A stretch of DNA of 29,943 bases from Fonticula alba (lineage: Eukaryota > Opisthokonta > Rotosphaerida > Fonticulaceae). Under the pieces are notes generated by a model, which was not told where the DNA came from, made no database searches, and saw only the letters and a program-made list of their open reading frames with translations. This document shows, in pieces, positions 20,922 to 29,943 of the stretch (its first letter is position 1; each line of letters opens with the position of its first letter). A program made the translations under genes and the position numbers. The stretch spans positions 3,409,216 to 3,439,158 of the forward strand of contig NW_009242972.1 of NCBI RefSeq assembly GCF_000388065.1, read 5' to 3'.

Positions 20922-23900
20922 GCGCAAACATGGATGCACATGCGCAGATTACCTATTCCGTGTGGGATCAACAGCTGGTCCCTGCGCTGGATGTCCTGTC
21001 CGGGCGCTGCGTGCGCATGTCCTTCTCGCTGAAGCGCAATGTCTCGCTGGAGGCGCTGCTGCGTCCGGCCGCTCGAGCTCTCCCTCCCAGTGGGGACTTC
21101 CGCCTGGTTACCATCCTGCCAATTGGGTGTCTGTATCCGGCGCCATGCGTGTGTCGGCGCTGCTTGGACCTGGCCGGCGAGGGGTCCCATCCGGGGGACA
21201 CCCAACGCCTGGCCCTGGGTGCCTATCCGCTGGTCAGTTCACATGCCGGCTGCCTGCCATCGGTGTCCGGGAGCCTGCTCCTGTCGCCGGTGACCTTCGC
21301 GCATCAAGGGGGTCCGCCTGGTGTCGGGGGGGCCGGCGCGTCCGACAATCCCGTCGGCGTTCTGGGGCGCCTGGTGGCCGACATTCAAGCGGTTGTTGGC
21401 CTCCGGCCCGGGCAAGAGTACTCCGGCCTGCTGGAGCGCGCCCTGCCTGGCGAAGTCCCGGGCGAGGATCATCCCGGGTCCCTGCTGGTGGCTGCCATGA
21501 TGGCCCTGGTTGGCTGTCTGCCATTGGTGGCAGGGGAAAAGCAAGCTGGCGACCGGTCGACCGAGTCGCCCCAAGGCAATCCCGTCCGGCCTCCGACCGC
21601 GGCCCGTGCGGCACTGGCCCGCTTCTGGCAGACTGCCACCAGTGGCCCGCATCCGGCGTCGGTCTTCCGCAATGTCCTCCACTGTGCTTTCTCCCACTGC
21701 GAGGAAATCCTTCCCCATGGCTGGCACTTGCCGGCCGATGCGCCGTACGAAATCCTCCCCCGGGGTGGGGCCCTGGCATCTGGCCAGGGCTCCGGGCCGG
21801 CATCCGGCCGGACGCACTACTTCCCCGGCGACTCGCACTTGCTGCTGGAGCTCCTGGAGTTCATCCGTCGCCGGTGGGAATCGGCCGCTCGGCTGGAGGG
21901 CCTACACTCGGGCTTCCGGCTGGATGAGCGCCTCACCCTGCGCTTGCTTCGGAGCCGGATCCGCTCGGCGCACCCGGCCGACTCGCTGCTGACCGAGGAC
22001 CCTTCGGTCGGCCTTGCGACACGGCCCGCGGGTGCGGGTCTCCCCGCCGCACCGGCCTCCTCGGAGCAGGCCGATCAGAAGTGGCTTCAGGCGGTTGAAT
22101 CGTTGGCTCAAGACTTTTTTGAGCGTGACAGTGCGTGACTCTCAGGGCCGGGATTCCTGGAGACCCGTCGAATCCCCGCCCATCCTCCCGCGTTGGCTTG
22201 CCCTCCCGTCTCCACCATGCTCCCGCTAACAGGTGGGCCCCTCTCGCGCCCGCGTCCCTGCCATTCACTTGGAAGATCGCCCGGCAGTGCGGAGCATTCT
22301 CCTTGAGGCGCTGGTCTTCTTGGACCGCATGACACGCTATGTCCACCCGGCGGCCCTGTCGGCTGGAGATGCCTTCCTCTTCCGGGTCCTGCTTACCTCG
22401 TTGTCCGAATGCCAGACCCAGCAGTGCGCCGCGTCCATGATACTCTCGCCCCCTCTGCTGCCCCTGCTGCCTCCCGGCCAAGCTTGCCTCGCGGCTGCCT
22501 CCGGTCGATTGACATACTCGCCCGGCCTGTGCGTCTCTCTTTCTGTTGCTGCTGCTGCTGCTGCTGCTGCGTCTGCCGCTGCCGCTGCCGCTGCTGCAGC
22601 GTCGCCACCATCGGGTCCGGTCCCGCGGCAAGCACCGCGCCGCACAGTCTGCCATTGGCCATCAAGGCGTTGAAGCTGTGCGGGCGCTTTGCCCGACGCC
22701 TGTTGGTAGACATTCGGCCTTGGTGGACGGCATCGGCCGCATCGCGCCCAACCCCGAGGGGCCCCACCGAGGGCGACGCACCCCCTATTGCATCGGGGCC
22801 GGCGCCGCCACCCAGCAGCCCGGCTGCCAGCCCCCCGAAGGAAGCAGCTGGCAAGTTCCTGAAGCTCCGAGCAACGGTCGGCTCGCCGGGGAGCGTCTTC
22901 TCAGGCAGTCCACCCACCTCCGGGGCCAGCACCCCGACCGAGCTGTCGGCTTCCTCTTCGGAGGGCCTGCTGTCGGCAGCCAGCGGGGGGTTCGAGTCCG
23001 ACGAGGACGCCGTGGACGCCGGGCTTTTGGCCGATGGCCCTGGGCGCGATTCGTCCCCGGCTGACCCGGCCCTGGTGGGCCTCTGTCGGTTGTTGGACTT
23101 CATCTGCCTGGCGGCTCTCTCCCGGGTGCCGGGTGCGCTGCGTGCTCGGCCCCCCCTGCGTGCCCACCCCGATGCGCGAGGACCGCTCTTCTCTAACCTA
23201 CCTCCCCGCCCTGGTCCCCCCCCCCCGCCCCCTTCGCCTCTTTGACACTCCCGCACAGTGTTCTCCCAGCTGGCGGTCTTCCTGCTGACGTCGCTGCTAC
23301 ACACGGCTGTGCTCGGTGTGCCGCAAAAGGTCTTGGCCCTGCCGCCGGCTGGGCAGCATGAAAATGCGGCTCAAATGCACCAGACCGTGCTGGAGGCCGT
23401 ACAAGGCAGCGCCGAGTACAGCGGTGCCTCGGCCATTGCCACGTCGGCTGTCCTCCGACGAATCCTGCGCATCGGCGTGGATGGGGTATGTCTGGGTAGG
23501 GGGGGGGGGGGGGGGGCACCTGTTTGTTTGCTTGGATTTTTTGGCTCCCCTTCTTTGGAAGAAACATGGGCGAGCTCCCTTCAGTCGGTGCGGACTCCTG
23601 ACGCTCGCCACTTCGCGTTCTCCCTTCCCCCCCAAAGCGCTTGCCCATCAAGCATCTGGTGCATCTGTGGGATGCGGTGGGTTCGGTTCGCGCGCGCACC
23701 TGTGGCCGGGTGTACTTCGCCGGGCCGACGCATCTGTGTGCGTGTGCTTCTTCTTTTTTTTTTTATGCCTCCCCTCTCCGCTTTCGCCCATTGGATCTCG
23801 TGCGTTTGGCTCACCCGATGGCCGGTACTCCTGCGGGTGGGATGTTGGCGGTGCCCAACAAAATGAATCAGGGTATGATCCGACGGTCTTCGATTACTCG

Positions 23901-26900
23901 ACCGCCTTTTTTGACTTCCCGCAGCAGCAGGCCGCCGAGCCGGCCGGGCCCGGCCCCCGGGCCTGGCCACTCTGCTCGTCACGCGTGTTTTCCTTCGTGC
24001 CACAGGTGTATGTCGATCGGGTGCAGGGGCTACTCTTGCTGGAGGGTGGCGCTTCTCCGACGGCCGTGGCCGGTGGCGGGCCCGACCTCCGCCGGCACTG
24101 GCTCCCCCCGCTGTTCCCCTTCGCGGCGTACATCCGAGCCATCATCGGGCTCCAGGCGACCGGGCGCCAGGGTGGGCTGTCGGCCGACACCCTGGATGCC
24201 GGGACCATCGCCCGTGGCGGCAGCCTGGCCAGCCTGACACGGGCCGACTTGCGAGACCCTCGGCGCATGGCCCAAATCCTGCGCCAGGGATACACCCCTC
24301 TGACCGGCTCGGCACGCGTGGCCGTCCTGCATTCGGCCATCTTGCCGGCCCTGCGGCGACAGCTCCTCTGCCGGGCCCTGTGGACCGATCGAACGGTGCT
24401 GACCTCGCAGGCTCCCCTGTGGGCCGGGATCGGCCGTGCCCTGGCCCCGGCAGCCGAGGTTCGCCTTCGGCGCTTCCTCCTCCAACATGAAGTTCCCTTC
24501 GGGGAGCTGGTGACCTTCCTCTGCGCGCTGGCGGTCGAATCGCCGGAACGCAGCCTGCCCGCCGGGTCACCTGCCTGGACTCCCGGTGGGCCGGCTCCCT
24601 CGGCGACGAGCGGCCCTTCGGCCGGTGCCGGGCCGGTGGCCGCCGCCGGGTCCACATCCGCAGCCAGCCGGATTGACATCACCGCCCTCTGCCTGGACAT
24701 CCTTGGGGCCGGGTTGACTTTGCACCGATCGCGTCTGTCGCGCACCGATCGGCAATTGGCCCTGCAGCTGGTTGCGCAGCATGGCCTTCGCCATTCGAAT
24801 TTGGCGGTGGCCGCGGCGTCGGTGCACTCGCTGTCACTGGCCACGGCGCATGAGCCGCGCGGTAGCCTGACCGCCGCGGCCACTCGTCGCGAAGCGCTGG
24901 AAGCCTCGGCCAAGGCCGGGTCACGCGGTGGCCTCCGGGCCGCGGTGGCCGAGGCCCTGACCAGCGCCGCGGAGGCGGCCTGGCCGGCTCCCGACAGCTT
25001 GGCCGACACTCTCCATGCGGGTCGAACGCAACTGGCTCCAGGTGGGCCGGAAGGGGCGACCACCGGGCCCAGTGGCCCGGCCTCGGCCGGTGCCGGCGGC
25101 CCCAGCGACAGTGCCGACCAGGCCGATGAGGCCGATGTCCGTGTGGCCGTTGGAGTGATCTTGCGCATTTTGACCGCCTCGGCGGCGGTGTCGACGACTC
25201 CGGCCTCGGGAGATGTGCCGGCTCCGGGGCCCGGGGCCACAGCCGCCGGGGCCCGTGGCTCGGTCGACCAAGCCCTGCTAATGTCGTACTATGCCCAGCA
25301 GCAGGCCTTCCGGGCTCTGGTTGCCTGGTTTTCCGGGGGCCTGCGCACGCGGGCCGCTCGTCGTCGCGTGGCTTCGGACATTGTGGCCGGCCTGCTGCGG
25401 TCCCTGCCGAGCGACGGGTCCACCCCTTCGGCGCAGCTTCGCTGGGACTTTGTGCATGCGGCGCTGGACCTGGTGGTCCGGCTGTCGGACTCGGCGACCG
25501 ATCAGCCGCCCCCGGGATCCATGCGTGCGGCCGATGCTCTGGTTGGGTCGCATGAGGATCTGGACCGGGGGTGGTCCAGTGGCCGGACCTCGCTGTGGCA
25601 CTATGGCACCTCCATCATCAGTGTCACGGCCATCGGGCCTGCCCCATGCTCAGGGACATGTGACTGCCGGGCGGTACTGCATGCTGGTGCTGGGAGTGCC
25701 TCCCCTCGGCAAGGCTGCGGGGCCAATGGCCAACTGGTGGAATTCATCATTCGCCAGCCATCGGCCACCCTGCGGTACATTTGCAAGGCCCTTGGACCGA
25801 TGGATACCGGCTTGCCGGAGATTGTCCTCCCCACGAGTGGCAGGTACATATGTTGGCCTACGGGGTTCGGGGGGGGGGGGGGCGGGAGAGGGGCAGCAGG
25901 ACACCCTCTTTCTGTCGGGCCATTTTTTTCCCCCACCATCGCCGCGCGGTATCCTAACCGCCGCCCCTCGCGCGGCCGGCTCTCGGGACCAGCTCTTCGC
26001 ACACCGACTGGAATTTGCCGCCGTCCTTCCATCTCCTGCATTTCCTGTCACCCTACCCGGCGATTGGTCGGTCGCCGCCGACGCTGCTGTCTTCGGGCAC
26101 CGCGGCACGCCGGGCCATTGGCATCCTGGATCTCGTGCCGAGCATCGAGCTGCACAAGGTGCGTGCCTTTCTCCTCATCCTCCTCCGGGCTCGAAGCAGA
26201 GGCCCTCCTTGGACCCTGACACATGCTGCACATCCACACACTTGCATGCATTCACGCATGCACATTCGGCCCTTCAAATCCCTCCCCTCGGCCAGATTGG
26301 CGTCGTCTACATCGGCCGTGGCCAGGAGAAGGAGGATGAGATTTTGGCGAACCCGGCTGGCTCGGCAGCCTACTTGCGCTTTCTCCTGTCGCTTGGCCGG
26401 CTGATTCGGCTGAAGGGTGCCCGCCTGGCTACGGGCGGGCTGGACACCCATGGAGACTTCGATGGTCGCTGGGCTTTGGCCTGGGGGGCGCCCACTTCCG
26501 GCGGGTCGTCCATTGCTGCCGGGGCCCAGTGCATCTTCCATGTGGCAACTCTTATGCCGAGTGGTACGCTTCGACTGGTCCTTCTTTGCTTGAGGGCGGG
26601 GCGAGCGGGGGCGAGTGGGGGGGGGGGGGGCGGGGACACCACTTGGTGCAGGGCACAGGAGGGGGGCGCACTTCGAGGGCCAATGAGCGTCCACTGGTTG
26701 CGCAGCATGCCGTCTCCTGACTGGGCACCTGCCACGCCAAATGAAGACCCCAATGACCCGTACTCGTGGGTCAACAAGAAGCGCCACATTGGGAATGACC
26801 ATGTCGTGGTGGTTTTTGATGAATCAGCCTCGCGACTTCCCTGTCCTGGTGCTGGGCTGTGCCCGTACTTGGCGGCTGGCCGGGGGCCAGTCGACGCGGG

Positions 26901-27865
26901 GCCCGGCTGCCCGGGCGGCTGCGACGACGAAGATCTCGGCGACTGGACATCCGACGATGAAGAGGATGCCGGGCAGGCCCAGCCAGCCCGTGGCCCGGAG
27001 CAGCGTGACAAACCGGGCCCTGGCCCAGCCGGGCCGGCTCCACGGCGCCCGCCGGCACGCGTGCGCTCCTTCCCACCTCGGACACGCCCCTTCGATTTGG
27101 ACACCCTGCCTGGTCAGTTTGGCCATGTGGCTATTGTCATCCGTCCGGTGGGTGACCTTGAGGCGAGCCTGGCCCCGGCGGCCGAGCCGCCAGCCGGTCT
27201 TGGCGGGGCGCCAGATGATGCGCTGGATTTGCGCAGCCAATTGTCCTCATCGGCGGCTTGCTCATCGGACCGGTGGTTCCGGGTGAGTGTCCTGCGTAAG
27301 CCGGGAATCCCGGCTTTCGGGGCATTTACCGCGCCTCGGGTGCGTGCCACCGCCATGGCCACTGACACACGCCAGGCGCCCTTTCTTTGTGCCGTCCCAT
27401 TGGGCCTTTCTAATCATTCGCCCTGCGCCGGCCCCTCCTTCGGCCTGTGCCCCACCTCCGGTCCCGGTGCTCGGCCATACGCAGATGGTCTCGGAGAAGG
27501 CCCTCCCCGCGGTGGTCCGATCGACGGCCATGCAGGCGAGCCTCATCTCCCAGCTGTTCTGGGCGGCCTCCTCGGCCAGCGGCAAATCCGAGGAAGAGTC
27601 CCAGAAGCTGGGGCACTTGGCCGAGCGGGTTCGCTTGATCCGGCGCATTGGCGAGCGCTTTGCGGCCCCGGCTCCGGCTCCAGCTGGAGCGACATCTGCC
27701 CCACTGGGAGCCGGGTCGCCGGTGCCCAGCCGGTCTGTGTCGGCTGACCATCCACCTGGCACTGGCTTGCCGGGCTCCGGGGCCGATGATGCCGGTACTG
27801 CGTCGACCAAACCCACGCGCCGGGGTCTCGGGCAGGTGGCCCACTTCACCGCGTATACGGACTAA
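17845..27865 (+). CDS. TSC2: TSC2 (tuberin), GTPase-activating protein for Rheb
   Basis: Tuberin pairs with TSC1 and, at lysosomal or vacuolar membranes, turns off the GTPase Rheb and so TOR complex 1. Exons: 17845-17944, 18063-19180, 19357-19796, 19926-20024, 20138-20780, 20948-22130, 22276-22528, 22600-23132, 23259-23485, 23638-23737, 23872-25843, 25993-26158, 26296-26563, 26747-27339, 27485-27865. Phases agree, giving about 2,691 aa against about 1,800 in human. Tuberin-like helical-repeat blocks include LDFLDSTVRFSALPAHSF (exon 4), CLAEVSISCLLSRL (exon 5), KWLQAVESLAQDFFERD (~1178) and LVEFIIRQPSATLRYICKAL (~2187). The GAP domain follows. Family knowledge favours TSC2 over RalGAP-alpha through PSFHLLHFLSPY, HKIGVVYIGRGQ and FHVATLMP. 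Exon 1, the 23738 donor and the acceptors before 22276 and 26747 are the least certain. The start has a gtcgccATG context; the stop is TAA. Confidence 0.92.
19824..19833. other. Assembly gap (10 N) inside TSC2 intron 3
   Basis: Ten N lie between a CCG-rich stretch and 24 C residues (19834-19857). The gap lies wholly inside intron 3 (19797-19925, GTACGC...TCAG), so the coding sequence is unaffected. The true intron length is unknown. Confidence 0.97.
20877..20925 (+). repeat. (CA)n(CG)n compound repeat in TSC2 intron 5
   Basis: About 15 CA units run directly into about 9 CG units. They fill the part of intron 5 (20781-20947, GTGCGC...GCAG) where the other introns keep CT tracts. The repeat ends about 22 nt before the acceptor. 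Confidence 0.92.
22131..22275 (+). other. TSC2 intron 6 with competing acceptors
   Basis: The donor is GTGCGT. A CTAACAG at 22226-22232 looks like the acceptor, but splicing there shifts the frame and reaches TGA within about 25 codons. Frame-preserving acceptors are GAAG ending at 22275 (joins FERD to NRPAVRSILLEAL, matching the spacing of human tuberin) and CAG ending at 22287, 12 nt further. I chose 22275. CTAAC may be the branch site. Confidence 0.6.
22529..22599 (+). other. TSC2 intron 7, 71 nt, built of (CTG)n repeats
   Basis: The shortest intron found. GTGCGT is followed by a brief CT stretch, then CTG/GCTGCC trinucleotide repeats up to the acceptor CTGCAG. The flanking exons join at phase 2. 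Retention would shift the frame, since 71 is not a multiple of 3, so it must be removed to reach the rest of the protein. Confidence 0.8.
23499..23516 (+). repeat. Poly-G run in TSC2 intron 9
   Basis: Eighteen G residues start 13 nt after the GTATGT donor of intron 9 (23486-23637). Similar 14-G runs occur in introns 11 (25869-25882) and 13 (26617-26630). Confidence 0.9.
25993..27650 (+). other. TSC2 Rap/Ran-GAP catalytic domain
   Basis: Encoded by exons 12-15 (residues ~2223-2630). Landmarks in order are PSFHLLHFLSPY, HKIGVVYIGRGQ, YLRFLLSLGRLIRLKG, FHVATLMPS, KKRHIGNDHVVVVFDES, FGHVAIVIRPVG (~2492), WFRVSVLRKPGIPAFG (~2544) and MVSEKALPAVVRSTAMQASL (~2566). In this GAP class an asparagine of the GND motif supplies the catalytic side chain in place of an arginine finger. 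It is present here as Asn ~2384 (26794-26796), so GAP activity is predicted. An extra acidic, Pro-rich stretch of about 85 residues (~2397-2482) separates DES from the FDLDTLPGQF strand. Confidence 0.9.
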
Positions 27866-28035
27866 AAATGTCCCTCCCCCCGGTGGCAACACACCGAGAT
27901 GCATCGTGATAAAGACGCGACTTTTGGCGAAATCGCCCAACAGAGAGATGTATTGTTGGAGGCTTGGTCCACGGGGGGGGGGGGGGGAGGGTGACCAACA
28001 GGGGGATTTCGTGCCCGGCGAGGGCCGGAGGAGGA
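27866..28035. other. Convergent TSC2-PIGC 3' intergenic segment
   Basis: Only 170 bp separate the TSC2 and PIGC stop codons, so the 3' untranslated regions must be very short or overlap. It contains a 14-G run (27973-27986). GATAAA (about 27908, +) and AATACA (about 27948, -) are weak polyadenylation-signal candidates. There is no canonical AATAAA. Confidence 0.7.
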
Positions 28036-29906
28036 CTACCCATCGTCACTTTGCGCCACAACGATGACTGCCTCGTCCCAAGGGCCCTTGATCTCGCTGG
28101 GCGTGTGTGTGTGTGTGTGTGTGGTCGAGGTAGAGAGGGGAGAAAGAGAGGCAGCCAGACGGGGGAGGGTCAGGAAAGTGGGAACGAGGGGGAAGGCACT
28201 TGGGTCAGGGCGTGCAGCAGACATGGGGGCAGCCATGGGAGACCGGGGTGAGAAATGCGTGTGAGAATGGCCAGAACGCACTCCTTCCAGCGCATGGAGT
28301 AGATCAGCCAGGCCGGCGCCAGGAAGACCACTCCCAGCCAGACGGTCAGATAGAGAAGAACAGCCATGAGGGCCGGCGAGACCGGTGGGAGCAGCGGCAG
28401 GTACACCACGTCACTGCTGACAGTTGCGGGGAGCGAACTCCAAAGGGCCACGCAGGTCATCGGCACCAGGAGGGTCGACAAAGGCGGAAGGTACTGAGCG
28501 CAGAAGGGAGGGAAGGAGGGAAGGAAGGAGGGAAGGTCAGGGGGGGGGGGGGAGGGGGCGAAAAGGGCGGGAAGGCCAAATAGGCAGGCGTCCACGAGGG
28601 AGAGAAGTGTACTTGGAAGCCATCACCGCCGAGGGAAGACGCCCGGCGAATGGATGCCCAGGCAAGGGAAAGGAAAAGCCCAGCTGCCCAGAGGGCACTG
28701 GAGAGGCTGGCACATGCCTCCAACCGGGAGGCCGCGAGCCCGGCCCCGAGGACGGCCAGCGACACGGAAAAGAGGTCTCCGCCGAGGGTGTTGCCATGGC
28801 TGGTCAGAGAGGCCAGGAAGTCCGCCGGGCTGAAGGCCTCGGCTGCCGGGCGAAGTCGCTGCCGAAGTGGCGAGCAGGCGGGCGCCATGGGGGCCCCTGC
28901 CGGCAGGGGGCCCGGCGTGGCCGGAGTGCTGGGCGTCCGGGGCGAGAGGGAGCCCGGAGGCGCAGGCCGAGCCGCCGGCGGGGTGGAGAACTCCCGATAG
29001 GGCGGTGCAGCTAGATATCCGGCGCCGACGGTGATGCCCAGGGCGGCGATCGTGTCATTGGAGTATCGCGACAAGGCGGCCAGGGCCACCGGGACGAAGG
29101 ACCGCGCGACGAGGCAAGCCACGATCGGAGGGGCAATCCCTGTTTGTTTGATTGGGAGATGGGGGGTCAGGGAGGGAGGCGGCCGAGGGGGAGGGCGCTG
29201 CTGCGGCGTGGCAACGCGCACCAGGAGCGAGAAGGGGGGGGGGGCGGGGGACAGGAGAGTGACGCACAGTCGATCAGCTGCTCGCGGAGGATGTGCCGAG
29301 CTAGGTGCCCAAAGCATTGGACACTGGCATGCAGCAAGGAAGCCACATCGGCCAGCCAGTGGCCGGCCAAGCGGAAGGGCCCACCAAGCCGGGGGCCATC
29401 GGAGGCGGTCCTGTGTCGGGCCAAAAGGTCTGAGAGCATTGCGGGCATGTGGGCCTCGCTTGAGGGGGCCCCGGCCGATCCGGTCTCCACCAGCAGATAC
29501 CAGCTGAGGGTGGCGAGGATGGCGGCGGCGGCAGAGCCAAGTGCCACGGTCCCAAGGACCAGGGTTGCGCGGCGAACGACCGGATGCTCGCACATGGGAG
29601 ACGACGGCCCCGACGAGGGGGAGAGCGTCCCCTCCCCGGGGGAGAGGAGGTCATCCTGGCCCATGGGCCAGAAGTTGAAGTACTGGAAGGCCGGGCAATC
29701 AAGGGCCTCGGGTAGGAGAGCATGCATCGGGGGGGCCTCAAGTGCGGCCGGGGAACTTGCACGGGCATCGGCTCCCCGGGATTGGTCAAGAGCGTTCCAG
29801 GACATGAAAAAAAGTGACAGGAAGAGGGCCACCACGGTCAAGTGCCATGCGAGCGTGGCGGCAGCGGCGGCGGCCAGTGGACGGAAGTCTCGCACCCGGA
29901 CATTGG
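28036..29906 (-). CDS. PIGC: PIG-C/GPI2 subunit of GPI-GlcNAc transferase, 5' end missing
   Basis: A multi-pass ER membrane subunit of the complex that adds GlcNAc to phosphatidylinositol, the first step of GPI-anchor synthesis. Visible exons, in transcription order: 29906-29268, 29139-28613, 28493-28282, 28096-28036. Phases agree and 478 residues are visible; the human protein has about 300 in total. Family-like segments are NVRVRDFRPLAAAAAATLAW (first membrane segment), FVPVALAALSRYSNDTIAAL, LAVLGAGLAASRLEACASLS and the C-terminal RWKDEIKGPWDEAVI, which closely matches the PIG-C signature KENIHGPWDEAEI. About eight hydrophobic segments are present. Loops between segments 1-2 and after AAPPY are expanded with Pro/Ser/Ala. 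The N-terminal exon, which should hold the W-x-K-VLYE-type motif, lies beyond the right edge; an acceptor CAACAG (minus strand) precedes 29906. The stop is TAG at 28036-28038. Confidence 0.9.
28103..28122. repeat. (GT)n repeat in last PIGC intron
   Basis: Ten GT units. On the coding (minus) strand this is (CA)n, ending a few bases before the CCCAG acceptor of the intron 28281-28097 (GTGCGT...CCAG). It therefore sits where a polypyrimidine tract is expected. Confidence 0.9.
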
Positions 29907-29943
29907 CTGTTGGTACCGGGGGCGGGGGGGAGGGGGGAGGGGG
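29907..29943 (-). other. Truncated intron of PIGC at right edge
   Basis: On the minus strand this is a C-rich tract ending in GGTACCAACAG, the 3' end of an intron whose donor and upstream exon are outside the window. The G-rich + strand run to the last base suggests the assembly stopped in a homopolymer. Confidence 0.75.

Noticed and set aside
24001-24006. CCACAG acceptor-like site in TSC2 exon 11
   Set aside because: No donor far enough upstream gives an intron of normal size, and the frame is open straight through.
25601-25740. Possible extra intron in TSC2 exon 11, around the Cys/Gly-rich stretch
   Set aside because: The frame is uninterrupted and leads in register into LVEFIIRQPSATLRYICKAL, which aligns with tuberin without a gap that needs splicing.
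26053-27104. Minus-strand open frames opposite the TSC2 GAP exons
   Set aside because: Shadow frames of GC-rich coding sequence; the + strand encodes the clear GAP motifs.
28036-29895. Plus-strand open frames over the PIGC region
   Set aside because: The minus strand has phase-consistent exons with PIG-C signature segments; the plus-strand frames are Arg/Gly-rich shadows.

Overview
This window looks like a complete GC-rich scaffold from a eukaryote, most likely a unicellular opisthokont. A nucleariid such as Fonticula would fit, but that is my inference. The genes contain many short introns (about 70-220 nt). They begin mostly with GTGCGT-like donors and end in CT-rich tracts plus AG. Proteins carry long Gln, His, Ser, Gly and Pro tracts, and one protein is an RFX-family transcription factor, a family typical of animals, fungi and Amoebozoa. 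Both ends of the window and its one internal gap (10 N) lie in long G or C homopolymers, which suggests assembly breaks rather than biological ends.

Layout. (1) 1-7.6 kb: no gene I can name. It is pyrimidine-rich on the + strand and full of microsatellites. A weak, phase-compatible exon candidate lies at 2.2-3.2 kb. (2) 7604-16757, +: a giant RFX-type winged-helix transcription factor, 8 exons, about 2,641 aa. An intron splits the DNA-binding domain at its conserved Trp codon. (3) 16758-17844: intergenic or promoter sequence. (4) 17845-27865, +: TSC2 (tuberin), 15 exons, about 2,691 aa, with a C-terminal Rap/Ran-GAP domain that keeps the catalytic asparagine. (5) 27866-28035: 170 bp between convergent stop codons. 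(6) 28036-29906, -: PIGC/GPI2, the PIG-C subunit of the enzyme that starts GPI-anchor synthesis. Its 5' exon(s) run off the right edge.

The three genes belong to different processes: transcription, control of TOR through Rheb, and GPI-anchor synthesis at the ER. I see no sign that they form one pathway or cluster. Their shared features are the splice-site style and the lineage-specific expansion of disordered segments. Exon boundaries were derived by hand from reading-frame phase, splice motifs and remembered family alignments. Most are mutually consistent in phase, and the uncertain ones are flagged.
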